Shown piece after piece: positions 1-9,276 of a stretch of 22,316 bases of DNA. This DNA is from Paramacrobiotus richtersi (lineage: Eukaryota > Tardigrada > Eutardigrada > Parachela > Macrobiotidae), in the NCBI GenBank assembly GCA_034698045.1, contig JAQGAU010000968.1, positions 1 through 22,316 on the forward strand, in the 5' to 3' direction. The notes beneath the pieces were generated by a model. That model had not been told where the DNA came from, searched no databases, and was given only the letters and a program-made list of their open reading frames with translations. The position numbers and the translations under genes are program-made. Every line of letters starts with the position of its first letter. Positions within the stretch are counted from its first letter, which is position 1.

Positions 1-27
1 GGGATGTGATCGTGTGCGCACATTTGC

Positions 28-70
28 GGGGAGGTCGGGGATGTGCAGGCATATGGGGATTTACCTCCCC
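28..70. repeat. Inverted repeat near the left edge
   Basis: GGGGAGGT (28-35) pairs with ACCTCCCC (63-70) across 27 bases, in GC-rich sequence 3' of the astacin gene. Function unknown; no AATAAA polyadenylation signal for the astacin gene is visible here. Confidence 0.4.
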
Positions 71-82
71 GGCATCAACGGG

Positions 83-239
83 TTAGAAGTGGTGTAAAAA
101 CGAGGCCATTGATGAATCGCACAGTGTATCTCGGCAAATCAACAAAACAATATCCACAGGGTACTTTGCACTTGAAGGACAAAACGTAACCGAGTAGATG
201 CGTGGTCCCGGTGCTTTAGTCAAGACATTCTTTCCCAAG
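83..239 (-). pseudogene. Degenerate cysteine-rich (ShKT-like) tail downstream of the astacin stop
   Basis: Continuing the astacin frame past the TAA at 242-240 gives LGKECLD, a second TAA, then a stretch ending YVLSFKCKVPCGYC. The CxxxCxxC ending is the usual close of ShKT-type domains, which often follow astacin catalytic domains. The rest of the six-Cys spacing is incomplete, so this looks like a decayed tail rather than an alternative exon. An unseen intron or sequencing error could also explain the stops. Confidence 0.4.
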
Positions 240-1761
240 TTAGGCTCCGCACGAAACATCCAAATCGGCAAGAGTTTCTGCGTCGTTTGTCGAACAGTAT
301 TTACCCAACACACTTACTGACCTGGATAAGTTTCCCCGACTGGATACGCTATCTTGACCTTCTTCACATCCATCGCACTAAGAGCTTGTCGCTGTCCCAT
401 TTGAGCAGCTTCCGCAGTTTGGCCTTTACCAGCCTTTGGCCGGACGGTCCAGACGCGTTTATCAATTGCAAAATCAAACATTCCGTAGTGCATCAGCGAG
501 GCAATGTCGTACGGTTGTAAAGTATTGAGATTATATGCTCTACCGTAGCTCTGGAAGCGGGAATGCAGAGCTGCAAAAAAGGCGTCCATCATTTCATACG
601 AACGTTTTATGGCTTTGAACGCCATTCTTGAAACATAGGGCATTAAAACATGTGGTATTCCTAGCGTTCGCATGAACAACATTAACCGATGCTGACGTTA
701 AACGGCGGTCTGGCTACCTTTGGGAATGTTGTCCCAGTTGATCTCCACGTATTTATCCCTGTTTGCTCTGGACTGCTCGTGGCCAAACCCTAAAAGAAAT
801 TGTGCTGCCTCTAAAACACGCAACGTAGTAGTTGTTACAGTAAAGGAACGCTGCATACGTACCAAGTGTGTGCATTAGCTGATGGTGAATGTAGCCACGC
901 TTCAAACAACCTGCGCAGATGTCAGCGCATATGATTATACCGAAGAAAATGAGATCTTTCGGAAGTATTCCCTACCGGGAACCTGAAGAATAAGCAGCTG
1001 GCCACCACAATTCGGCGTTGATGGGATACAGGGATATCGACCAAGAAATGAGGCGCACCTGCTCGATTCGGAAGTTACACCACTGTTGATCATAATTATC
1101 AAGACTTTACAAATACTGCAGTCAACCGACCCAGAGCCAGGAGCAATGTGAACGGATTCTTCGTCGGAGTCGCGCCTCTCGCGAAATTTAACCATAGTCT
1201 TTGCCGTAAAGTCCTGAAGGGCATCCCGAATGGCTTGTTTGTCCTTGGGACCTGCCCATCGAGTTACGTTTGTACTGTGCAGTTTGATCTGTACGCATGT
1301 AGCAGTTTGCTGTCTTACGGAAGCGCTTTGAAAGGACATATGGGACAAGGTTATTAGGCCAGATTAAAACCCCAAAACTCTCTTCGCGTGCAAAATCCGT
1401 CCTCTAAAAAAACCGTTGGTAATGGAACTCGTCCTGAAGAATTTTTGGAATACTCAAACATTTCTTTTGGCTTCTAAAGCGGCGAAATCAATATCCGACA
1501 ATCCTAATATGTCTCCTTCGTAGAGCTCTGCAGAAGTTAGCAATTCTCCGTCTAACCCTGTTTGAAAAACTCGTTAAATCTGCGCTGTTCTTTACAATAA
1601 CTTTTACATAACAAATCTGGCGTAAATAAACTGTTTCGTACGCGGTTGTTTTGGATGAAAATGGTCAAGCTTGTATTCTGGATCATCCTCCGCGTCCGCA
1701 GCAAGCGTGGTGTGCGTAAACCGTGGTGCAGTTGACGTTGCTCTCAAGGAGGGACCTGTGC
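240..1761 (-). CDS. Astacin-family (M12A) metalloprotease homologue, probable pseudoprotease
   Basis: Secreted zinc endopeptidase fold. Inferred exons (minus strand): 1761-1642 (tentative), 1557-1460, 1403-1319, 1251-1131, 1058-976, 910-863, 789-718, 570-322, 277-240; the inferred junctions join in phase and most introns are 55-90 bp (the last is 44). In order I see a propeptide with YEGDI (the Asp that caps zinc in astacin zymogens), the mature start WPNNLVPYVLSKRF, a VKF...VHIAPGSG segment, GCASFLGR, the zinc site HHQLMHTLGFGHEQSR, EINWDNIP, the Met-turn SLMHYG, and the closing MGQRQALSAMDVKKVKIAY. The three zinc His and the Met-turn Tyr are present, but the base Glu of HExxH is Gln (CAG, 886-884), a change that abolishes astacin catalysis. 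The signal-peptide exon was not found. The last exon stops at TAA 242-240. Family call is very secure; exon edges are by eye. Confidence 0.9.
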
Positions 1762-2340
1762 CTGTAATTAATCATACGTCACCGGTTGAAATTAACTGGT
1801 GAGTGGGGCAAATATAATGGTTAGAAATTTGCGGTTCGGCGTCCAATAAATAACCTTTAGGAATCGACTATATAAAGTGGCATCATAGGCCTTATTAATG
1901 ACACAAAGCACGTCAAACGAGAGTTAACGAACAGCGAAAAACACAGTTCTATATTCCCACTACATAACGACGTAGATCAGTCGATGACCGGACAGCTATA
2001 CAAACAGTCACAGAGACTGGCGTTAAAGTTAGAAAGCCTTACGTGGCATGACTTAGAAGTTGAGTGTTGACACTAAGCAGCATTGAACCCATATGCACCG
2101 CTTTTTCTGCAGTAGTTTTCCTGCTTCTGGGTGACAATTATTGTTTGCTGCAACTGCGTCACTTCAGTTTTCGTTTATGCTCCTTATGAGGAAAAGACGC
2201 TTCTCGTGCAGTGGGAAACGGTACTTATTCAGCTACTGCATCTCGGCAGTCCAGTTGGCGCAATGCATGCTTCCCCCGCGTCTATACAGAACTATTTTTT
2301 ATGCGGTTTCCAGTAGTTGCAGTTTACTAAATATGTCGAT
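1762..2340. other. Intergenic sequence 5' of the astacin gene
   Basis: No recognisable exon. The missing astacin signal-peptide exon and promoter should lie here. Short plus-strand open frames around 2131-2374 show no family resemblance. Confidence 0.5.
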
Positions 2341-3101
2341 CTTTGTGGTGAAAAAAAAAGAAGCAGCACCTTAGCAATAACTTTCGTTAGCGGTACCTTT
2401 GTTGGCTGGACTGCAAAGGCTGCATCGTAGAGATATCGCCAGAATGGTACCAAATAAATTTCCTGTCCTCATTCTCGGCTTTACGTATCACGTAGGAGTT
2501 TGCGAAAATGTAAAGCTGTAGGTCTTGTCTGATACAACTCATGCTCCAGCCAGGAGAACTGCTGCTGATATTTGGCCGAAAAGTGCCCCAGGCTTGTATG
2601 AAGAACAGTAAGTGAACTTAATGATGCATAAACCAGTTGTCTGCTATACTCGGATCCTTGACGACCACAGCAGAAATCGTCGCATTCGTTAATCTGCCCA
2701 TGTTAAACCGGATGCAGTATATGCACGTGCTTCAGCCAAATGGTACATTTGAACATTAAATTCGGGTGACTGATGCGCGTAGATTTTGTTATTCCAGGAA
2801 AGTATGCTCACATGGCCACTTTCAACTCGATGTCAGAACTACTGGTGAAATCAAGCCAGTCGCTTACCTGTAAGCTATGCAAGCAGCAACATTCTTTTTT
2901 TTAAAGAGAGGCTTATACGTAGTCTTTTTGCATGTCGGCTGCTGCCTTTGATGGCATAGCATAACGCAGTGAAAAAAGGTACAAGAAAACTGCCAGTAAC
3001 ATCCGACGCAGCTTTTCAGGCACTGTATGATTCGAGCAGAGCATTTTTTGACATATACTGCAAGGCATTCTATTAACATTTAAGCGTATGTATGTTCGCA
3101 A
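2341..3101 (-). other. Unidentified overlapping open frames, possibly decayed exons
   Basis: On the minus strand several unrelated frames stay open and look protein-like: one at about 2830-2693 containing SILSWNNKIYAHQ and ending in TAA, one at about 2466-2290 containing LVPFWRYLYDAAF, and one at 3101-2913 with a CSICQKMLC cysteine cluster. None matches a family I recognise, and no consistent chain of splice sites joins them. They may be exons of a diverged or dead gene, or chance. Confidence 0.2.
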
Positions 3102-3551
3102 GTTCTATCGCATGTTGGTGTTCGTGTAGATTGTACTTATGCTTTGACGAATTTCCACAAGAAACGAGCCAAAATGGGTGTACATGGCGGAAAGGTATCT
3201 TATTAGTCACCAGTTGTCCGCCAGTGATCAATAGCAATCAACGAGGGATACAGCTTATATTGCTGTAATGTAAAAAATGCCAAGCTCTGTAAAGAATGTC
3301 TGTCCTACAGCTTTATTTTGTTAGGATGCAAATCAACTGTAACCTACAAATCCAAAGCCAAAATGTTTTGTTCTAACCCATTGTAAGTAAGGTATCCCAC
3401 AGTAGGTATATGGTAACTCCGAACTTGTAACGTTAATGTGGTCAATTAAACCCAAAAGAAATATTTTTCGGTGGACAGGAGTGTACAAAGGTCAATTTTG
3501 ACTGCGACAACGAACTAGTACTGCACATGCCATATCCAAAACGTGTAACTG
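3102..3551. other. Intergenic, nothing seen
   Basis: AT-rich sequence without recognisable exons or repeats. Confidence 0.5.
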
Positions 3552-3604
3552 ACGGTTACTCAGAACGGTTACGCAAAACGGTTACACAAAAACGGTTACT
3601 CAGT
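3552..3604 (+). repeat. Minisatellite, four copies of a 13-14 bp unit
   Basis: Four adjacent copies share ACGGTTAC followed by a variable TCAGA / GCAAA / ACAAAA / TCAGT tail: 3552-3564, 3565-3577, 3578-3591 and 3592-3604. No coding frame runs through it. Confidence 0.85.
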
Positions 3605-4117
3605 ATATCTTGAACACACCAGAACTAGTCAGAGATTTCCGCGTGTGAACTGGATTCAGTTGTGTGTTGGTGAATGATATTGTCCATGGGAGAGTTTTAA
3701 TATATCCGTTGATCAGCACTAAACCCAGCAGCAATGGCAGTTCACGTATAAACTGCTGTAGTGCATTTGTTAGCTATTTATGACCGATTCGTAACTCTAG
3801 TTCTAGCACTTGCGTAATTACAAACATAAATTTTCGACTGAATGATTAAGACGAATGTCAGGCTGTCGTATTTTACGACTCTTAGAGCAACCGTCCACAT
3901 GTTCATGTTTTCATTTCTCAAAAAAGCAGACACATTATTACCGACTGAACAATGATCGAAGACGCAGACCGCGCTATCCGCTTAGGTACGACACGCTAAC
4001 AAATTCACGGACACAGTTACAGATGCGCATTGTTCAGTCTTTAAAGATGCATGTTGAGACATACAGCATCGAAGTAATAATCGACCTTTCGGTAGAAAAG
4101 AGAGTGTTGTTCATCCG
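3605..4117. other. Intergenic, nothing convincing
   Basis: An open frame from 3855 runs on into the adjacent MITE and ends inside it (4199). Its composition gives no family match and I do not call it a gene. Confidence 0.45.
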
Positions 4118-4268
4118 CAGTGGCGCGTTGGGGGGGGGGTGCCCAGGGGCCATGGCACCACCCTACCCGGTATGCTATAGGTGGGTTCGCCGAAATTAAA
4201 GAGAAGGGGGGACCCTTCTGTTGGAGTTCCCTAGCACCCCCCTGAAAGGCGGCCGAAACGCGCCACTG
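4118..4268. mobile_element. Short hAT-like MITE with 12-bp terminal inverted repeats
   Basis: The ends are CAGTGGCGCGTT (4118-4129) and its exact reverse complement AACGCGCCACTG (4257-4268). CAGTGGCG-type ends followed by a G-run are common in invertebrate hAT-type non-autonomous elements. A run of ten G at 4130-4139 and GTGCCCAGGGG find a partial inverted match in CCCTAGCACCCCCC near the other end. Flanks GTTCATCC (4109-4116, one base from the TIR) and GTTCGTCG (4269-4276) agree at 6 of 8 positions, so the 8-bp target duplication is possible but imperfect. It encodes nothing. Confidence 0.7.
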
Positions 4269-4617
4269 GTTCGTCGCTTAACGTAAAACAACCCAGCAAA
4301 CTACCAACATAACAGTTAAGCCCCGTTCCAGGCCGAAATAGACGATAATGTTGGCTCAGCTCCTTTTTGACTAGGCAAGGGAACCCGTAGACTTTGGGAT
4401 GGCACTGCTCAATAGTCCGGACTCTTGATCCACACAATGTAACTGGGATTTCTCTCGGTTTATCTCCGTAGCATTCTTTGGAAATTTGGATTTCACGCCC
4501 CAGTAGCACAGTTCAATCAGCAAGAGGTTAAAAACAATGTACAACAAAACTGGCGAGAATGACCAGTCGAACCACGGTGTCCACGTGAAAGCCAGCCAAA
4601 GGCTTACAGCCAAATTG

Positions 4618-4623
4618 GTTATG
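4618..4623 (+). repeat. Left copy of 6-bp flanking direct repeat GTTATG
   Basis: Lies immediately outside the left TIR of the large element. The identical 6-mer sits immediately outside the right TIR at 14610-14615, as expected for a target-site duplication. Confidence 0.65.
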
Positions 4624-4670
4624 TATGGCGCGCCCAGATCGTCAAAAGTGTGTAGTTGCTGCGACACTTA
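4624..4670 (+). repeat. Left terminal inverted repeat of the large element
   Basis: First 26 bases match the right end at 25 positions; the following GTTGCTGCGACACT resembles GTTGTCGCGATACT of the right end. Confidence 0.75.
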
Positions 4671-4860
4671 CTGCAAACACATTATCGCGGGATGTTTTCG
4701 TAGTTAACCTGTTGTCGCCGCAGTTAACCGGTAGTTTCTGTGCGGTCAGTTGTTTCGAGAGCTGACTGCTGACACTTGGACAGTTATCGCGACAACTCTG
4801 CGACTGATTCGTGTGCAGCTGTGTGAAGCACTGTTCTTGCAATAATAAGACAGTACGAGT
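4671..4860. repeat. Subterminal repeats with TCGCGACAAC-like cores
   Basis: Variants of a TCGCGACAAC core recur on both strands (around 4710, 4745-4765 and 4785-4797). The 13-mer TATCGCGACAACT at 4785-4797 is repeated exactly at 14567-14579 in the right end. Subterminal motif arrays often serve as transposase-binding sites; that role is inferred here. Confidence 0.5.
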
Positions 4861-5521
4861 ACAAATAATTTCGGTTGAGCAGTTCCCTAAACTTTTAAGA
4901 ATGTGGGTCAGATTACCTGATTAGCGCTTAACGAAAAAAATTACCCACATTTACCTAGCATTTTATTAATTCGGCCATGTGATGTTGTACTCCTTTATGA
5001 TTAATAAAGCATGTCCAAGTCGTCATGGCCGACCGAACTGAGGGCACTTTATATGTATAAGCACTTTCTGTTATCCAGTCACTTAAGACGTCGTCAATGC
5101 AGTTTTTGGTTCATTGGCAGCAAGTTGATGTACACCGTACATGTACATACATACATACATTTGTATACTTATAACTGAATATATTCTATTATATATAACT
5201 GAAACGTGCAGGCAAAATGCCTGTACGTAGGCTATCGGTGACAAAAAACGAGCTCCTTAAATAAATGATTTGTCACAAATCTGTAATGAAACTTTTTATG
5301 ACGGTCACGTAAACGATACACTTTGCGATTTGGATGTAAAGAGTAAGCTTCTACACATGTATGTATGTAAAGAGTAAGCCTTTAAGCTAAAAGTAACCAG
5401 AATTCTACTCGTACTTCAGTGCTTCGCTAAAGTTTTGGGATTCAGCATGAATAGATATGTATACAGGTTTGACGAAGCGGCGTGGACTGTGATCTCGAAT
5501 TATATTGAGCTGCAGTAGTTT
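4861..5521. repeat. Non-coding stretch with CATA microsatellite and a 15-bp direct repeat
   Basis: A TACA/CATA microsatellite lies at about 5130-5168. ATGTAAAGAGTAAGC occurs at 5334-5348 and again at 5365-5379, 31 bp apart. No coding sequence is recognised. Confidence 0.6.
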
Positions 5522-5699
5522 ATGCTCACTGGCAATAACGCCCACAAAATACTTGCTGCAAAAGGCAGCGTTATCGTTGTACAGCCTCCTGCGGCATGTA
5601 CGATGACCTTTATATTTCGAATATTACCATGTTTGCTATACAAGTATGTACGATGTTTGGTAAAAAAGTTTTGTCCAGAGCCTCATATCTTCTCATCCG

Positions 5700-5969
5700 C
5701 TACCTCAATCGCGAAACCCTTTCGATATATCGAAAGTACATTTCATTTGCTACAGACCAGCAGCCAGAAGAAAGGATCTGAAGGAACCCCGATTTCGGAA
5801 AAAAATTGTTTGCAAAGTGTGCATTACAGACTTGGTCACAACTGAATTTCTTAAGCCATGTTTCGAACTGCTTGGCCCCCGAAACTTGTGACCTAGAACT
5901 GCCACCTATATTGCCCATGAGGGCAATGTGCCCCGCAAATAAGCGCACTTGCGAAAGAGACTTAGTCAT
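5700..5969 (-). other. Unidentified 89-residue open frame, low support
   Basis: Starts at a true ATG (5969) and contains KQFETWLKKFSC. No signal peptide, domain or splice support is evident. An overlapping plus-strand frame at 5522-5845 is equally unsupported, so at most one is real. Confidence 0.15.
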
Positions 5970-6722
5970 TAAGGTACGGAAGAAAATAATTTTTTGAGTA
6001 TATTCCCGTTATTTGCCCTTTCAAGCTCCTCTCCTCTAATAAGCCGATAAAGCAGTGCGGCAGGATTAACAGGCATTTACGAACCACTATTCGGCGCTGA
6101 GAGATTAATGAAATCTTGTTTGGTTTGCTGAGGGTAAAAACTTCTGTATCAAAACTGTCTCATTTACCAGCTGAATGGCTGTGCAAATGCTCATCTGCGA
6201 CTCAGGTGCAGTTTCCGGATTACGTTTGCAAAATAATTCCGAATGTTCTTTTATGGATTAAATATGTCCCCAGATAGAGCAATGAACGTACTATTTTGGT
6301 AACCTAAAACCATGCAAAAATTTAACAGGGGTCCAGAGAAATAAAACAAAATTCGCGAAGGTAGCTCGTTGAACCAACCTCGCACAGCCGCCGTTACAAA
6401 ATCTGGGGCCCTTTTGTCTCTAGTTGATTTTTCTCAAAACTTGTTTTTGCAAATAATCGGCAGATGAACCTGCACCACAGAAATATGGAAACCAAAGCCC
6501 ATTCGCTTTTGCCCGCGGAGAAAAAAGGTTAAGGACAGGACTTTTTTACCAAACCTGGTAAACTTGATATACTTCGTAGTTAAAACCATGCATTACGCTT
6601 TAACCGGCACACTTCAGCTGATAATTACGTAATTAGCGTGTTTGATAACTGCACTAAGCAATGTTAATGTGTTTAAAATATTTTTTTCAACATATGGCGT
6701 AATTATACGTTTGTTTGTCTGT
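5970..6722. other. Non-coding interior of the large element
   Basis: AT-rich, no recognisable exon or repeat. Confidence 0.5.
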
Positions 6723-7330
6723 TTATTGATGAGCAGACAAACCCGTAGCACTTAAAGTTTGATCACTACGAACAAAAAGAAAAAACCACACCCGCCAGCA
6801 AGAATTTAGAACAGGTTTTGCGCTACGAGAAAGAAGAAGTTCAGCCAAGCCCAAGTTCAACCAACATTCCAAGACTTTTTCACTGAATTTCACGATGTTA
6901 GTAAACTGAGTAAAGAGGTCTTTTATTCTGATCCCCACGGTTGTCTTTCCGATACTGCCCTTTGCATGCGCTTCGATTCTCTGTTTCCGCCGAAACTCGT
7001 AGCGGGTAAGTCCTTAAGCAGGATCAGGTGTTCCATATATACGGCGGGACATTAAACTTCTTCCGATTCCAAAGTTTAAACAACCATACCGCGTCCTTAT
7101 CCCGCCATCGATCGAATATTGGTGTCACGCCCAGTTCTCCGCACAGTTCCGGACCTTCCGGTGTTACCCGTATCCTGTAGTGGACATGGCTTTCAAGGCC
7201 GCATCTTAACGTTTCCTCAACTTCTCCCGCTAACCCGAGGACGCCGTCGACCAGACCGGCGGACAATAGTCCGTGTACGGCTCGACTAATAAGGCGTTGT
7301 AAAGGGTAGCACGAAAGTGCGATAGTCAGT
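6723..7330 (-). other. Two consecutive unidentified open frames, possible decayed exons
   Basis: A frame from about 7330 to the TGA at 7026-7024 (about 100 residues) includes VHYRIRVTPEGPELCGELG and DRWRDKDAVWLFKLW. It is followed on the same strand by a frame from about 7014 to 6723 including TRYEFRRKQRIEAHAKGSIG. Both are less AT-rich than their surroundings and look protein-like, but neither matches a family I know. A GTATAT donor and a TTAAG acceptor between them would leave an intron of only about 30 bp, so the join is doubtful. Confidence 0.3.
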
Positions 7331-7629
7331 TGTCAGAAAGATGGAATTGTTGATAGCTGTCAAGGTAAGCAGGAACACATATAGTGCATATACTTTGTTT
7401 CTGTGAATTGCTGTTGCATCCGAAATAAGTCAATAAAGTACATAGTTATGTGCACTATAAGTCCAAGCAAATGAAAATGTATTCCAATCAGCACTACAGG
7501 GAACTATACTCGTGATCACCTGAGCGTTGCCACGCATAACTTCTAAATTTAAACGTTAAACAGAAACCAAGTCGATCGGCAGCGATATTAGCGATACTGT
7601 ACAGACACACACAGATATGTACCGGATAT

Positions 7630-7876
7630 CTGGCGGATAAGGCGAAATGGGCGGGTGCAGCTGCAAAGGAGGCTTTTGCGCTTAAGATGTGGAAGTACAG
7701 AACGATTCTTGAGCGTTGTTATTTTGTTCCTTTGGCAGGCGAATCATTCGGAACTTGGTGTGTTAAGCGGCTTTTTTGTTGTGCAAAGGGTTCAGCAAAA
7801 GGTTGTTTTTGAAAACGGGGGAAAGCCGATCGACTTGCACATATCATATGTGACATATGCATTGTACCAACTATAA
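7630..7876 (+). pseudogene. Remnant of a retroelement reverse-transcriptase C-terminus
   Basis: The frame from 7630 reads ADKAKWAGAAAKEAFALK then KYRTILERCYFVPLAGESFGTW, which matches the recurring end of invertebrate retroelement RT proteins (A-rich helix, K-KY, then F-P-A-E-FG). Just after FG the similarity seems to continue in the next frame (GFFVVQRVQQKVV, then GGKPIDLHISY) to a TAA at 7874-7876, so at least one frameshift is present. The RT catalytic core is absent. Probably an old insertion nested in the large element. RT origin is recognition from memory, not alignment. Confidence 0.5.
7838..7852. repeat. Perfect 7-bp palindrome
   Basis: CACATAT C ATATGTG, inside the end of the RT remnant and 34 bp before a stronger hairpin. 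Confidence 0.7.
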
Positions 7877-7886
7877 CATCAACTGG

Positions 7887-7913
7887 TAACCCGCGGTAAA
7901 ATACCGCGGGTTA
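7887..7913 (+). repeat. Perfect 12-bp hairpin followed by a T-rich tract
   Basis: TAACCCGCGGTA (7887-7898) and TACCGCGGGTTA (7902-7913) are exact reverse complements with an AAA loop, followed by TTCTATTATTTTTG. The shape resembles an intrinsic terminator or a retroelement 3'-end stem-loop and lies 10 bp after the RT remnant's stop. Confidence 0.85.
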
Positions 7914-8788
7914 TTCTATTATTTTTGTTGTCCAAATGTAATTCGAACGGACCATGTACATAGCTGCACAACTATTAAGTGATTATCCTCCGCTATTTTA
8001 TTATCGTACTATAAACGCCGCTGCTTCGAAATTTAGGTGGTCCAGTGTTACAAAATCCAATGTTACGCTTTGTTTTAACGATAACACGTACTGTGTCTGC
8101 ATAGAACCTTTTGCGAGGCATCTACGGCGTTGATAAAGGGCCGTATTTGCAGCAGAATAAGTAGTTTGTACATTTGGTGTATGTATATGTGCTTTATTTA
8201 GTACATATATTACTGATATGTATCAAACCACTAATACCGGCAATAATTCAACCGTGCGGATTTAACTGCAGCAAAATATACAGTATCCGCTGCATGATTT
8301 GCATTTCCCTATGCTTACAGAAGTGGCAAATAATTGATGAGACAGTGGACGCAAAGCTTAAGCAACAGGTCCTTTCCGGTCCGTAGTACAATCTTAAAAA
8401 GCGCAGTCCACTCCATTCTCCAGTTGAAAATGTATTATTTCAGAATATTGTGTATCATCACAGTGTATGGGTTAGAGTAGTTGTGCTGCCACTTACCGCT
8501 ACTTCGACAATGCATGTAAAAAGCGGTTTTGTAGGTTTCGTCTGATTTTCTGGTTAAGCTAACTTGTGCGTTAATTATGCGGCATCGTTACACATCCAGG
8601 CGCGTAATATAGGAAGCATGGACTGCGAATTAAATGCAGATATCACAAGCCATGAATGAGTAACCACAGTGTGAGTTTTATTAAGACGCATACAATTCAG
8701 TAGCTGAAAAACTGCTAGGCTACAATTAAAATGTATACGTAGTATATATACGCATTTATATGCAGTCAGTATCAGAGCAAGCCCAGTC
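7914..8788. other. Non-coding interior of the large element
   Basis: AT-rich; one near-perfect hairpin at about 8185-8210 (TATATGTGCT / AGTACATATA). Short open frames lack support. Confidence 0.5.
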
Positions 8789-9276
8789 ATGCCGCACTTT
8801 GAAGCATTGCAAAAAGACGGTTTTTGTTTGTTTTATGAGTTTTACAATGTAGACCCTGACGTGCATTACAGGCGTGATGAATACACCAACAGTAACCTTG
8901 AAGCTGAAGTCTTTGGGGTACTTACTGACAGCCGATTTGGCATTGGACAAACTGAAGTACATTCCAGTCCGACGCTCGTTCACGGTAAAGCGGCATGCTT
9001 CATGGATGTACCCACATGATGTGTCGCGGCGTTATTTTGCAAATTAAACAATAATTTTGCTCTTGTGCTGCCATGTAACCCGGAATATCCGTTGTGAGAA
9101 AGTACCTTTCCCTGAATTTTAAGTTCTGTAGTAACTTGAAAAGTGACAGTGTTAAGGGGCATGGATTCTCGAAAGACGTTCGTAAAGTGTACGATGTGGG
9201 AATACCATGTCCCAAAAACTGCAAGAAGCACGGCTGTGACCTATATAATGTAGATATGTATAGTTTGGACATATAA
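8789..9276 (+). other. Two unidentified plus-strand open frames, low support
   Basis: 8789-9019 starts at a true ATG (MPHFEALQKDGFCLFYEF). 9094-9276 starts at GTG and includes CPKNCKKHGCDLYNVD. They could be exons of one small gene, but no family match or clear splice pair was found, and the minus strand is equally open here. Confidence 0.15.

Noticed and set aside
1869..1876. TATATAAA resembling a plus-strand TATA box
   Set aside because: No plus-strand gene follows within 1 kb, and the motif is common by chance in AT-rich DNA.
3855..4199. 114-codon plus-strand open frame
   Set aside because: Its last part runs into the MITE and its poly-G; no domain or splice support.
4371..4667. Hydrophobic minus-strand frame resembling a membrane protein
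   Set aside because: Its start lies in the terminal inverted repeat, its first codon is not ATG, and the shared repeat copy at 14590 is non-coding, so the frame crosses a transposon boundary.
7341..7364. ATG GAA TTG TTG ATA GCT GTC AAG before GTAAGC, a possible tiny first exon
   Set aside because: Only eight codons, inside the mobile element, with no downstream exon that continues it.
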